64,000 nucleotides of DNA from JAHRAW01 sp965203265 (GCA_965203265.1 CBDBBV010000002.1:2170001-2234000), one strand, 5' to 3'. Shown: positions 16,515 through 26,112, counted from the stretch's first letter. The notes: a model not told the origin generated them from the letters alone. Translations and numbers: made by a program.

Positions 16515-17978
16515 ATGCCCAACACCGATCCGCCACCACTGAAGCGTTTAAGGCCCCCTGTAATAAAATCGGAGAGCGTTACATCTTCCGAAGGCTACTT
16601 GGCAAAGCTTGCCGAAAAATCTTTTTTGAGCCTTTGGACATATCCCAACCCATTCCGAGACCAGAAACAAAGTGGTACTGGCGATGGGAAAGAATTGTGC
16701 GATCTTCTCGTAGTTTGCGACTCACACATTATCATATTCAGTGACAAGTCTGTTTCATGGCCAAGCGGTGATTTGCACCTCGCTTGGTCTAGATGGGCAA
16801 AGCGAGCGATCCGAGACGCGGCAAAGCAGGCAGAAGGTGCCGAGAGATGGATTACAAAATTTCCTGATCGTATTTACCTAGATCGAGCTTGCAAACAACG
16901 ATTTCCAATTTCCCTTCCATTAGCGAAAGAAAGGATTATACATAGAGTTGTGGTAGCTATAGGCGCAGAACAACCATGCAGAGAACATACTTCGAACAGA
17001 TTGGGAAGCCTGATTATTAGACCTGATATCAAAGGCGAAGAACATTGGATTAATCCTACCGGACAAATTCATCCGTTTATGGTTGGAGATATTGATCCGC
17101 ATGGTTCATTTGTTCATGTTATAAATAGGCCATCTCTCGACATAATGATGAGTGAATTAGATACGATTGGAGACTTTGTTGACTATCTTGATAAGAAAGC
17201 AAATTTTGTTCGATCCGGTCGTTTGCTACAAGCCGATGGAGAAGAAAATCTTGTGGCTTACTATGCCACTAGGGTAAATAGAAATGGAGAACATGATTTT
17301 GTTACTACTAGCAACGTGCTCACAATCAATAATTCTCATTATGAATCTTTCATAAATAGTCCGGGATACATCGCCAAGAAAGAAGCAGACAATATATCCT
17401 ATTTTTGGGATAGATGGATTGAAGAATTTTCCCGACATATGCTCGGTGGAACTTCAGTAACGCTTGGGAAATATGACTTTAAACTTAAAAATAATGAACT
17501 TTGTGTTCGATATATGGCACTAGAAAGACGCTTTCCTCGCCGCATACATTCTGAACTTATAATGGAGACATTTAAAAAATCTGCTACCACCAAGAAATCC
17601 AGATGCTTCCAATTAATGATCAAACCTGCAGGCGCCAAAAATAATGAAACCGCATTTTTTATACTTACGTTACGACGAAAAGAATCTTTCCCCAAAGAAA
17701 AAAAACATAAAAAGTATCGAATTAAAAGAATGAATACTGCACAGAAATATGCGTTTGCTATTTTGGAACGATATTCCTATTTGGAGCGAGTAATTGTTAT
17801 TTCTTGCGAACCAATCGACCAAACAGATATTTGGTCGGATGACATAATATATGTAGAGCAAGCACCATGGACCGAAGATGAACGACGTGCGATTAGGGAA
17901 GATTGCCGCAATCTAGGCATTTTCCGTGATGATATGATGCGCCGAAGGTCGTTCAGCCCCAAAGAATACCCTATTTAG
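16515..17978 (+). CDS. AT-rich orphan protein with a PD-(D/E)xK nuclease-like N-terminus
   Basis: The 487-aa protein has no family I can name. Near residues 60-80, GDGKELCDLLVVCDSHIIIFSDKSV has the shape of a restriction-like nuclease core: acidic residue, hydrophobic strand, then (S/D)xK. The remainder is mixed alpha/beta, with several FxxRIxx basic stretches and a C-terminal arm rich in Arg and Asp. No signal peptide or membrane segment is seen. Base composition is much more AT-rich than its neighbours, which indicates acquisition. It begins 14 bp after the Sel1-protease stop, with GAGGG before the ATG. A defence role is inference only. Confidence 0.75.
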   Translation: MPNTDPPPLKRLRPPVIKSESVTSSEGYLAKLAEKSFLSLWTYPNPFRDQKQSGTGDGKELCDLLVVCDSHIIIFSDKSVSWPSGDLHLAWSRWAKRAIRDAAKQAEGAERWITKFPDRIYLDRACKQRFPISLPLAKERIIHRVVVAIGAEQPCREHTSNRLGSLIIRPDIKGEEHWINPTGQIHPFMVGDIDPHGSFVHVINRPSLDIMMSELDTIGDFVDYLDKKANFVRSGRLLQADGEENLVAYYATRVNRNGEHDFVTTSNVLTINNSHYESFINSPGYIAKKEADNISYFWDRWIEEFSRHMLGGTSVTLGKYDFKLKNNELCVRYMALERRFPRRIHSELIMETFKKSATTKKSRCFQLMIKPAGAKNNETAFFILTLRRKESFPKEKKHKKYRIKRMNTAQKYAFAILERYSYLERVIVISCEPIDQTDIWSDDIIYVEQAPWTEDERRAIREDCRNLGIFRDDMMRRRSFSPKEYPI

Positions 17979-18561
17979 AATCAAAATTAAATGTGGCACT
18001 TCAGGTAGAGGAAGCGGCATTCATGATAGACGGCAACGCCACGCTGGAATCTGAGGAGCGCTGCATGAAAGGAATATTTCATAGGACACAGCATAAATTA
18101 TGCATCGCCCAACCAGTTGACACCACCCCCACAGGAGAGTACCCTGCCACTGGGCGCTTGAGACATTGCGGACCATCTGGGAAGAATTCCACCGGGGGGG
18201 GGCCGACCCCGCAAGCGCCTTTACTCTCTCCCTCTCTGTAACGTTTCTCTATGCCTTCGGGCGGCACTGTGTAGTTGGTATTCCCGCGCCCGCCGGAAAT
18301 GCACCAACAACATCTCCCGATCATCCTGCGTCCTCTTCCAAGCCGCCGCCCACCACTGCCCCTCGTCATCCTGCGCAAATCCGAGCCGATGGGTATCGCT
18401 TGCCGATGCTGTAGCCTGACCGCGTCAGCACCTGCCGAAACGCCCCATATCCGCCCGCAAATCCGCCGCCATCACCTCAACCGCTCTCCCACACAACTAC
18501 ATTCCACCAATCATCTCGTATATTATCCCCCATCACCCCCGAAACCACCCACCCCAAACCC
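17979..18561. other. 583-bp stretch without a convincing gene
   Basis: No open frame here has a plausible start and protein-like composition. It holds a possible promoter and hairpin element at 18117-18222 and a C-rich, low-complexity run up to the metF start. Confidence 0.6.
18117..18222 (+). ncRNA. possible short RNA or leader element upstream of metF (weak)
   Basis: TTGACA at 18117 is followed after 17 nt by TACCCT. The predicted transcript would contain GGCGCTTG (18153-18160) pairing perfectly with CAAGCGCC (18212-18219), then TTT. The loop carries a run of nine G. I do not recognise a known riboswitch. It lies about 340 nt before metF, so it need not regulate it. Confidence 0.25.
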
Positions 18562-19446
18562 ATGAACACCCTCAAAGCAAAATTCGAATCCGGCAAATTC
18601 GCAATCACCTCCGAACTTTCACCACCCAAAGGCACAAACCTCACCGCCCTAGTGGAAAAAGCCGAGATGCTCCGTCATTCGGTGGACGCCTTCAATCTGA
18701 CCGATTCCGCCGCGGCGCGCATGACCATGGATCCGGTTGTGGCCGCATATCGTTTGTTGCAGCGGGGCATCGAGCCCATCGTGCAGGTTACTTCGCGCGA
18801 CAAGAATCGGTTGGCGTTGCAGAGCGGTATGCTCGGCGCGGCGGTTCTCGGCATTTCCAATCTGGTCGTCATGGGTGGCGACCCGCCGCGCATCGGCGAT
18901 CATCCCGAAGCGAAGGGCGTCAACGATCTGTTCTCATCGCAGATCGTCGAAGCGGCGCAGGCGCTCAATCAGGGAACGGATCACGCCGGCAACCCGATCC
19001 AGGGCAACACCGATTTCCACATCGGCAGCGTGTGCAATCCGGGGGCGCAGGACTTGGACGCCGAGGTGGAGAACACCCGCCGCAAGATCGAATCCGGTGC
19101 GCGTTTTCTGCAGACGCAGGCGATCTATCGGGCGGATCGATTCAAGGCATTTCTCGATCGACTGAACGCCCCCGACATCACCATCCTCGCCGGAATCATC
19201 CCCATCAAGTCGGTGAAAATGGCGACCTACATGAATGAGCGAGTGCCCGGCATCGATATCCCGCCAGCCCTGATCGAGCGCATCGCCAACGCTGAGCCGG
19301 ACGGCGTGGTGGAAGAAAGCCTCGCCATCGCGGCGCACACCATCGACGAGGTGCGCCAATGGTGCGGCGGCATTCACATCATGGCGATCGGCTGGGAGCG
19401 GCATGTACCGGAGTTGCTCGAACGTGCCGGTTGTCGGGGTGGGTAG
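18562..19446 (+). CDS. metF: methylenetetrahydrofolate reductase family protein
   Basis: The 294-aa flavin-dependent TIM-barrel enzyme should reduce 5,10-methylene-THF to 5-methyl-THF for methionine synthesis. SELSPPKG is the early Glu-containing strand, FNLTDS and LVVMGGDPP follow, and ARFLQTQAIY and GIIPIKS are the late substrate-binding strands. Length suits bacterial MetF. Sequence features (VEKAEMLRHSVDAFNLTD) place it in the MetF-like branch often found outside classical met operons, so the function is likely but not certain. Upstream is a non-coding stretch. Downstream is a convergent dehydrogenase gene. Confidence 0.85.
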   Translation: MNTLKAKFESGKFAITSELSPPKGTNLTALVEKAEMLRHSVDAFNLTDSAAARMTMDPVVAAYRLLQRGIEPIVQVTSRDKNRLALQSGMLGAAVLGISNLVVMGGDPPRIGDHPEAKGVNDLFSSQIVEAAQALNQGTDHAGNPIQGNTDFHIGSVCNPGAQDLDAEVENTRRKIESGARFLQTQAIYRADRFKAFLDRLNAPDITILAGIIPIKSVKMATYMNERVPGIDIPPALIERIANAEPDGVVEESLAIAAHTIDEVRQWCGGIHIMAIGWERHVPELLERAGCRGG

Positions 19447-19506
19447 TAATCGTTCGCTCGCGGTAGCGCCCCGATCACCCCTCCCCGCGCCACCACCAAA
19501 CCACCC

Positions 19507-20745
19507 TCACCCAAAACGATCAGCGCTAAACGGCGCAAGATCCACCGAAACCGATTCCCCACCAACCAGTTGCGCGATGATTTTGCCGGTGATTCCGGCC
19601 AGAGTCAGGCCGAGGTGTTGGTGGCCGAAGGCCAGCAGGATGTTTGCCGAGCGCGGGCTTGTGCCGATGACCGGCAGCGCGTCGGGGAAGGTGGGGCGAT
19701 ACCCCAGCCAAGTTTGATCCGGTTCGCCCGCCAGATCGAACATTCGCTTGGCGGTGCGTTCCAGATAGGCCAGCATCCTGCGGTTTTTGCGTGGCGTCAG
19801 CCCGCCCAGCTCCACCGTTCCGGCGAAGCGCAATCCGGCGCTGGTGGGTACTGCGTAGAATCCGCTGCCGACCCAGTGTATCGGGCGGTGTGCCAAGTGC
19901 GCTTGGCCGTTGAATTGAATGTGGTGGCCGCGCTCGACCCCCAACGGCAACCGGCTTGCCCCGCTGCCCGCGATCTGTCGGGAGAAGGCGCCGGCGGCGA
20001 CGATCACCCGGCACGCAACCACCGTCTCGCCGTTTGCCAGCCGCACCGCGAGGGCGTGGTGGTTGCGGCGGATCGAGATCGACCGAGCGCGCTGCTTGCG
20101 CCATTCCCCGCCGTGGCTGCGGAAGCAGGCGAACAAGGCGTCGGTCAGCGCCTGCGGGTCGGACACATTGCGGGCGCCGGTAAACAGCACGCCTCGCACG
20201 CAATCGATCTTCAGGGCGGGTTCCAGCCGGCGCAATTCGTCGGCGTCCAGCTCGGTGTACTGCACCCCGTGGCGACGGCGGGTTCGCAGGTTTTCCCGAT
20301 GGGCGTGGAAATCTCGCTGGGATTGGTAGGCGTACAGGCAGCCGTTGTCGGCGAGCAAATGGGCGCAACCGGCCATGTCGAGCAACGGCGCCAACCCCTC
20401 GTTGGCCCGCGCGAGCAGGTGGCCGAGGGCGGCAGTGGTTTGCGCTACCGCCTCGGCACGGCAGTGTTTGAGGAATCTCACAAACCACGGGGCGTGGCGG
20501 ATCGCGTAAATCGGATCGACGGCAAGCGGGCCGCCCTTGCCGGCCGGCCCGAATAGGTATTTCGGCAGATCGCGAAACCAGTCCGGGCGATTGATGGGAA
20601 GGCATTCGTGCGTGGCGATGGTGCAGGCGCTGCCCGAAGAAGCGCCCGTGCCCGGCTCGTTGCCGTCCACCAGCAGCACTCGATGCCCCTTGCGTTGCAG
20701 CCACAGCGCGCAGCACAGGCCGACTATGCCGGCGCCGATGACCAC
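19507..20745 (-). CDS. FAD-dependent D-amino-acid dehydrogenase (DadA family)
   Basis: The 412-aa protein opens with the dinucleotide-binding motif VIGAGIVGLCCALWLQRKG and ends with the DAO-family block GHQHLGLTLAGITGKIIAQL. It likely oxidises D-amino acids at the membrane, passing electrons to the respiratory chain. No ATG lies upstream in frame close to the Rossmann motif. GTG 20745, giving MVIGAGIVGL, is the best start. The open frame continues upstream into the DUF2237 gene, with which it is probably co-transcribed (about 40 bp apart). The substrate (D-Ala or other) cannot be read from sequence. Confidence 0.85.
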   Translation of the reverse strand: MVIGAGIVGLCCALWLQRKGHRVLLVDGNEPGTGASSGSACTIATHECLPINRPDWFRDLPKYLFGPAGKGGPLAVDPIYAIRHAPWFVRFLKHCRAEAVAQTTAALGHLLARANEGLAPLLDMAGCAHLLADNGCLYAYQSQRDFHAHRENLRTRRRHGVQYTELDADELRRLEPALKIDCVRGVLFTGARNVSDPQALTDALFACFRSHGGEWRKQRARSISIRRNHHALAVRLANGETVVACRVIVAAGAFSRQIAGSGASRLPLGVERGHHIQFNGQAHLAHRPIHWVGSGFYAVPTSAGLRFAGTVELGGLTPRKNRRMLAYLERTAKRMFDLAGEPDQTWLGYRPTFPDALPVIGTSPRSANILLAFGHQHLGLTLAGITGKIIAQLVGGESVSVDLAPFSADRFG

Positions 20746-20785
20746 GATCCGGCAACGTGCACCGTGGCCGCCGCGGCCCTGGCTC

Positions 20786-21172
20786 TCAGGAGAGATCGAT
20801 GGCGTGGGCTTTGAGGTCGGCAAAATCGATGATTTCCAGCACGCTTTCATGGGTGGCGCGCAACACCACCCGCGGCGCCATGCCGGCATCGAGGGCTTCC
20901 TGCCAGCGCGCCGCGCACAGGCACCAGCGGTCGCCCTCCTTCAAACCGGGGAATTGAAACGCCGGTATCGGCGTTGACAGGTCGTTCCCGCGCGCCTTGC
21001 TGAAGGCGAGGAACGCCTCGGTGGCCTGAATGCACACGGTGTGGGAGCCGAAGTCTCCGGGCCCGGTTTCGCAACAGCCGTTGCGGGTGAAGCCGGTCAT
21101 CGGCGAGGCGGAGCACAGCGCCAGAGGTTCCCCCAATACGCTGCGCTGGTTTTTCGGCCAGTTCGTTTCCAT
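20786..21172 (-). CDS. DUF2237 family protein
   Basis: The 128-aa protein carries the family's conserved blocks: LGEPLALCSASPMTGFTRNG, CCETGPGDFGSHTVC and KEGDRWCLCAARWQEA, with several conserved cysteines. The biochemical function of DUF2237 is unknown to me. ATG 21172 gives the usual N-terminus; a GTG at 21196 is an alternative. It lies on the same strand directly before the FAD dehydrogenase. Confidence 0.88.
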   Translation of the reverse strand: METNWPKNQRSVLGEPLALCSASPMTGFTRNGCCETGPGDFGSHTVCIQATEAFLAFSKARGNDLSTPIPAFQFPGLKEGDRWCLCAARWQEALDAGMAPRVVLRATHESVLEIIDFADLKAHAIDLS

Positions 21173-21328
21173 TGGATATTGGATCGTTCGTTGCACGCTA
21201 GCGGTTGAAGGGCGATTGTAGCCCTTTTGCGGCGGGCAAGGGGAATTCCGCTCGGCGGCGCAAGGCGGTTTCCTCAGCGCCGCGATGGGCGGATAATGGC
21301 GACATGATTTCCCGATAACCCCTCCGCC

Positions 21329-22516
21329 ATGAGTGAAACCCTCTCCATCGACGAATCTCGAAAACTGGTGTTGTTGAGCCAGTGGCCGCCCAGCGACTCC
21401 GCACCGGGCGGCGCGTTGGAAGCGACTCTGGCGGCGCTACGGCATCTCGGCTATGTGCAGATCGACACCATTTCCGTGGTCGAGCGCGCCCACCACCACA
21501 CCCTGTGGAACCGCGTCCGCCGCTATCGCCCGAAACATCTGGCGCAGCTGTTGCAGCAGCGACGCATCTTCGAATACTGGTCGCACGCCGCCGCCTACCT
21601 GCCCGTGGAAGACTATCGCTTCAGTTTGCCGCGAATGCGCGCCTTCGCCGCCGGTCGGCGACACTGGTTCGCCCCCGACCGCAAGGAAATGGACAAGGTG
21701 TTGCGGCGAATCGAGCGGGAAGGCCCGTTGCGCGCGCAGGATTTCGAGTGCGCGCGCCGCGGCAAGGCGGGCATGTGGGACTGGAAGCCGGCCAAGCGAG
21801 CGCTTGAGCAGCTGTTCATGGAGGGCCGCCTGATGACCCTGCGGCGTCAGGGATTCCACAAGGTGTACGACCTCAGCGAGAATGTACTCCCGCCCGACAC
21901 CGATACCGCCCTGCCGAGCGAGAACGAATACGGGCGATTCCTCGTAACCCGTTTCCTGCGGGCGAACGGGCTCGCACAAGCGGCGGAAATCGCCTACCGG
22001 CGCGCCGACATCAGGCCGCTGGTCGAACGCTGCATGACGCAAATGACCCTGCGGGGGGAGCTCGTGCCGCTCAAGGTGAACGGCCGGGTGTATCACGCCC
22101 TGCCGGCCTCCCTCGAACTGCTCGACCGGCGGCTGCCGCGCCAACGACTGCGAATCCTGTCCCCCTTCGACAACCTGCTGATCCAACGCGAACGCATGCG
22201 CCACCTGTTCGATTTCGACTACCGCATCGAATGCTACACCCCGGCGAGCCGCAGACGACACGGATATTTCTCCCTACCCCTACTGTGGCGAGGCAAACTG
22301 GTAGCACGCATGGACTGCAAGGCCGAGCGACGCCGACGTACTCTGCTGATTCGCAATCTGGTGCGCGAGCAGTCGGGCGAAAATCCGGAGCCGCTGATGG
22401 AGGCGCTGGCGGCTGAATTGCGCCATTTTGCTGGGTTCAACGGGTGTGAAAGGGTGGAGACGGCGGGATTGCCGGATGGGGGCGTGCGGCGGATGTTGGG
22501 GGCGGCTTTGGGGTGA
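21329..22516 (+). CDS. ycaQ: YcaQ-like winged-helix DNA glycosylase (HTH_42 family)
   Basis: The 395-aa protein belongs to the family that excises bases and unhooks interstrand cross-links in E. coli (YcaQ) and Streptomyces (AlkZ). The catalytic region YVQIDTI has the Q-x-D form typical of YcaQ. The HHHTLWNRV and ILSPFDNLLIQRERMRHLFDFDYR blocks are characteristic, and tandem winged helices are expected. It is transcribed away from DUF2237. Confidence 0.88.
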   Translation: MSETLSIDESRKLVLLSQWPPSDSAPGGALEATLAALRHLGYVQIDTISVVERAHHHTLWNRVRRYRPKHLAQLLQQRRIFEYWSHAAAYLPVEDYRFSLPRMRAFAAGRRHWFAPDRKEMDKVLRRIEREGPLRAQDFECARRGKAGMWDWKPAKRALEQLFMEGRLMTLRRQGFHKVYDLSENVLPPDTDTALPSENEYGRFLVTRFLRANGLAQAAEIAYRRADIRPLVERCMTQMTLRGELVPLKVNGRVYHALPASLELLDRRLPRQRLRILSPFDNLLIQRERMRHLFDFDYRIECYTPASRRRHGYFSLPLLWRGKLVARMDCKAERRRRTLLIRNLVREQSGENPEPLMEALAAELRHFAGFNGCERVETAGLPDGGVRRMLGAALG

Positions 22517-22702
22517 GTGGGTGGTCGCCGGTCGAATATCCCGGTTGCTTGGTGATATGCTACGCCCGATGAAACTCAAGCCACGATGTTGAGCCTGTGG
22601 CGGTTGCCTGGATAGTGGGTAGAATAAAAGGGCAGACAAATCTTTTCGATCTGGTCGGCACGCCACTGCCGCCGGAAAAATCATCAACTGGAGGTAAATC
22701 CG

Positions 22703-23092
22703 ATGACATTGAGCAAACACGAGTTCACCCAGGAGGGCCTGGAGGGGATCACGAGAGGGCACTGGAAAAAACATTGCCCGAAGTATTGGGCGATGTTGGT
22801 CGAGGAGGGGACAGCAGAGGAAGAGGTTCGGGACGCGGCGGCGTCCACGCTGAAAACAATGAAAGGGATGTTGAAGCGGGGGTACACGTTACCAGTGGCG
22901 TGGGAAATCATGAGGGAGGAGTTCATCTTGCTTCGGGAGGAGATGACTCCGGAGGAGAAGGAGGCCGAGGAAGCGGCGGCGTGGTCGGTAGGCTATCAGG
23001 TGCAGGTCGAGCTGCAACAGGAGAAGGCCGAGGAGGATGCCAGAGCGGACGCGGAGTTGGACGCGCGGCCGCCGTTGACGGGAGCTGGATAG
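22703..23092 (+). CDS. small acidic helical protein of unknown function
   Basis: The 129-aa protein has a good ribosome-binding site (CTGGAGGTAAATCCG before the ATG), so it is probably real. It is rich in Glu, Lys and Ala, predicted mostly helical, with a strongly acidic C-terminal half (EEMTPEEKEAEEAAAW) that may form a coiled coil. No signal peptide or membrane segment. It is convergent with sohB, the stops being about 40 bp apart. I do not recognise the family. Confidence 0.65.
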   Translation: MTLSKHEFTQEGLEGITRGHWKKHCPKYWAMLVEEGTAEEEVRDAAASTLKTMKGMLKRGYTLPVAWEIMREEFILLREEMTPEEKEAEEAAAWSVGYQVQVELQQEKAEEDARADAELDARPPLTGAG

Positions 23093-23134
23093 ACTTGCCC
23101 GCCGCTTGACCGCATTGGGATTGGGACGACCAAC

Positions 23135-24130
23135 CTACAACCGCAACAACGCCGCCAACCGATCCACCAACCTCTTCTTTCCGGCATAACACAACCCAAC
23201 CAGCTGAGCATCCTCCCGCGCCGCCATGAGATAGTCGTCGCTGGTTTGCAGGCGATCCACCAGGCCCAATTCCAGCGCGCGGCTGCCGAGCCAGTGTTCG
23301 CCGGTGGCGATTCGGTCGATGTCGAGGCTTGGCCGCTGGCTTTTCACGAAGGTCTTGAACAGGCCGTGGGTTTCCTCCAGTTCCTGTTGCATCTTCTCTC
23401 TCGCCTTGTCGGTGTTTTCGCCGAACAGCGTCAGGGTGCGTTTGTATTCGCCGGCGTGCAGTTGCTCGAAATCCACATCGTGTTTCTTCAGCAGCCGGTG
23501 CAGATTGGGCAGTTGCGCCAGCACGCCGATGGAGCCGATGATGGCGAAGGGGGCGGCGATGATGGTGTCGGCCACGCAGGCCATCATGTAGCCGCCGCTG
23601 GCCGCGATTTTGTCCACGGCCACGGTCAGGGGAATTTTGCGCTCGCGGATTCGCTGCAGCTGGGAGGCCGCCAGCCCGTAGCCGTGCACCACCCCGCCGC
23701 CGCTTTCCAGCCGCACCACCACCTCGTCGCCTTCATCCGCCACGGTTACGATGGCGCTGATCTCCTGACGCAGGGAGTCCACATCGCTGGCGCGAATATC
23801 CCCGTGAAAATCCAGCACGAAAATTCGCCGCCGCCGCGGCGGCGCGCCGTCCGCATCGTCCGCGCCCTTGTTTTTCTCTGCCTGCTTGTCCGCCTTGCGC
23901 TTTTGCTTGCGTTTCCGCTTGAGTTGCGGCGGCGTCAGTAGCACCGCGGACAGCGCCTGCTCCATCTCCTCGTACTGCTGATTGAGGGGGGTAACCTCGA
24001 GGCGTTGCTCGGCGCTCTTGCGGTGGCGTTGCGCCACAGCGGTCAGGCCGCCGACCACCATCAGGACGGCGACCACGAGAGTAAGTGCCTTGGCGAGGAA
24101 CAGCCCGTATTCGGCGATGAACGCCATCAT
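23135..24130 (-). CDS. sohB: SohB-type inner-membrane serine protease (SppA/S49 family)
   Basis: The 331-aa protein has one N-terminal membrane helix (about residues 12-32), a charged Lys/Arg linker (KRKRKQKRKADKQ), then the S49 peptidase domain. LESGGGVVHGYG carries the oxyanion-hole region and DKIAASGGYMMACVADTI the catalytic serine, here ASGGY, as in SohB. The Lys of the Ser-Lys dyad should be in the EYKR segment (GEYKRTLTLFGENT). The ATG overlaps the glnS stop (ATGATG), so coupling is likely. SohB suppresses loss of DegP in E. coli. Confidence 0.9.
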   Translation of the reverse strand: MMAFIAEYGLFLAKALTLVVAVLMVVGGLTAVAQRHRKSAEQRLEVTPLNQQYEEMEQALSAVLLTPPQLKRKRKQKRKADKQAEKNKGADDADGAPPRRRRIFVLDFHGDIRASDVDSLRQEISAIVTVADEGDEVVVRLESGGGVVHGYGLAASQLQRIRERKIPLTVAVDKIAASGGYMMACVADTIIAAPFAIIGSIGVLAQLPNLHRLLKKHDVDFEQLHAGEYKRTLTLFGENTDKAREKMQQELEETHGLFKTFVKSQRPSLDIDRIATGEHWLGSRALELGLVDRLQTSDDYLMAAREDAQLVGLCYAGKKRLVDRLAALLRL

Positions 24131-25830
24131 CCGCCCCCCGCCCGCGCTTCTTCGGCGGAACGTTGGCGGTCGATTTTCGCCCAGCCGTCTCGCAGGGTGA
24201 CGATGCGGTTGAACACCGGCTTGCCCGGGCGACTGTCGCGATCGGCGCAGAAATAGCCGAGCCGCTCGAACTGGCGGCGGGTTTCGGGCGCGGCCTCGGC
24301 CAGCGCCGGTTCGACCAGCGCGCGGCGGCACAGCGTGAGGGATTGGGGGTTGAGAAAATCGCGGAAGTCGGCGTTTTTGTCGGCGAGGGGATTGGCTCGG
24401 TTGAACAGGCGGTCGTACAGCCGCACCTCCGCCGCCGCCGCATCCTCGGCGTTGACCCAGTGAATGATGCCCTTGACCTTCCCCTCCGCCGGCTGAGCGC
24501 CGCCGCGAGTGGCGGGATCGTATTCGCAGTGCAACGTAACCACCCGCCCGTTCGCATCCCGCGTAACATCGGTGCAGCGCACCACGAAGGCATAGCGCAA
24601 GCGCACCGCCCGCCCCGGCGCCAGACGGAAGAATTTCCTCGGCGGATCCTCGCGGAAATCGTCCTGCTCGATGTACAGCTGCCGAGACAGGGTGAGCGTG
24701 CGCGTGCCGTGGGATGGGTCGGCCGGATGATTGGGCACTTCGATTTGTTCCGACTCGCCCTCGGGGTAATTCTCGATCACCAGTTTGAGGGGCGCGAGCA
24801 CCGCCATGGCCCGGGGCGCGACCGCCTCGAGATCCGTGCGCGCGCAGTTTTCCAGCAGGCCCATTTCGATCACATTGACCTTGCGGGTAATGCCCACCAG
24901 CGCGATGAAATGGCGGATGGAGGCCGCCGTGAAGCCGCGTCGCCGCAGGCCGGAAATGGTCGGCATGCGCGGATCGTCCCAGCCATCGACATCGCCGTTG
25001 TCCACCAGTTGGGCGAGCAGGCGCTTGCTCATCACCGTGTAATTCAGATTGAGCCGCGAAAATTCGATCTGGCGGGGCCGCGAAGGGGTGTCGAGATGAT
25101 CGAGAAACCAGTCATACAACGCCCGATGATCCTCGAACTCCAGCGTGCACAGGGAATGGGTTACCCCCTCGATGGCGTCGCTCTGGCCGTGGGCGAAGTC
25201 GTACATCGGATAGATGCACCACTTGTCGCCGCTGCGTTGGTGGGGTTGGCGGCGGATGCGGTAGAGCACCGGATCGCGCAAGTTGAGATTGGGGGAGGCC
25301 ATATTGATGCGCGCCCGCAACACCATTTCCCCGGCCTCGAATTCGCCGTTCTTCATGCCGGCAAACAAGGCGAGATTCTGCGCCACGCTGCGATCGCGGT
25401 AGGGGCTGTTGGTGCCGGGCACGGTCAGGGTTCCCCGGCTGGCGCGGATTTCGTCGGCGTTCTGGCTGTCCACAAATGCCAGACCCTTTTCGATCAGCTG
25501 GACTGCGTATTCGTACAGTTGGTCGAAATAATCCGAGGCGTGGGCGATGCGGCTCCAGCGATACCCCAGCCAGCGAATATCCTCCTGAATGGCCGCCGCA
25601 TACTTGGCATCCTCCCGCGCCGGATTGGTGTCGTCGAAGCGCAGCGCGCACTGCCCGCCATAATCCTCGGCAATCCCGAAATTCAGCCAGATCGACTTGG
25701 CATGGCCGATGTGCAGGTAGCCGTTGGGTTCAGGGGGAAAACGGGTAACCACCCCATCATGCTTGCCCGAAGCGAGATCGGCGTCGATCTGCCGGCGGAT
25801 GAAATTGGGGGGGGAAGGGGTTTCGGGCAT
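24127..25830 (-). CDS. glnS: glutaminyl-tRNA synthetase
   Basis: The 567-aa class I synthetase has PPEPNGYLHIGHAK (HIGH motif) near residue 40 and VMSKRLL (KMSKS motif) near residue 280, and the C-terminal beta-barrel anticodon-binding domains are complete. The start is ATG 25830 (MPETPSPPNFIRRQ). The first codons contain a run of eight C (25807-25814), unusual so near the start of an essential gene. sohB follows with overlapping codons. Confidence 0.96.
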   Translation of the reverse strand: MPETPSPPNFIRRQIDADLASGKHDGVVTRFPPEPNGYLHIGHAKSIWLNFGIAEDYGGQCALRFDDTNPAREDAKYAAAIQEDIRWLGYRWSRIAHASDYFDQLYEYAVQLIEKGLAFVDSQNADEIRASRGTLTVPGTNSPYRDRSVAQNLALFAGMKNGEFEAGEMVLRARINMASPNLNLRDPVLYRIRRQPHQRSGDKWCIYPMYDFAHGQSDAIEGVTHSLCTLEFEDHRALYDWFLDHLDTPSRPRQIEFSRLNLNYTVMSKRLLAQLVDNGDVDGWDDPRMPTISGLRRRGFTAASIRHFIALVGITRKVNVIEMGLLENCARTDLEAVAPRAMAVLAPLKLVIENYPEGESEQIEVPNHPADPSHGTRTLTLSRQLYIEQDDFREDPPRKFFRLAPGRAVRLRYAFVVRCTDVTRDANGRVVTLHCEYDPATRGGAQPAEGKVKGIIHWVNAEDAAAAEVRLYDRLFNRANPLADKNADFRDFLNPQSLTLCRRALVEPALAEAAPETRRQFERLGYFCADRDSRPGKPVFNRIVTLRDGWAKIDRQRSAEEARAGGG

Positions 25831-26000
25831 GAGCGTGGCCGCCGGAAAAACGCGCGGGAGTATAGCGCAAACGCCTGAGCTCCGCCCGTGAATGTACGAT
25901 GGCGGCGCATGGCGCGCAGCGTGCCGAATGCCCACCGACAGATGACAGATCGAATACGGCATTCGGGATCATGCCGCCCATCCATCGGGCAGGGAAAAAG

Positions 26001-26041
26001 AAAAAAAGGGCGGCGGTGCCTTGAGGAAATCGCCGCCGCCC
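26001..26041 (-). terminator. Rho-independent terminator of the autotransporter gene
   Basis: On the minus strand GGGCGGCGGCG pairs with CGCCGCCC across a short loop and is followed by a run of seven T, then CTTTTT. It begins about 70 nt beyond the autotransporter stop. Confidence 0.85.
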
Positions 26042-26112
26042 TGAGCAAAGGTGCGAAATTGAATGGCGGGCGTCGCCAAATCAAGTCGCCCGCCGTCCGT
26101 AGATTGTAACGG

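Noticed and set aside
18194..18202. Nine-G run as a third phase-variable tract
   Set aside because: It lies in no credible open frame and not between convincing promoter boxes, so there is nothing for it to switch.
18079..18378. A 99-codon minus-strand frame before metF
   Set aside because: No ribosome-binding site, odd composition (Gly, Arg, Cys), and it runs through the nine-G tract and C-rich sequence.
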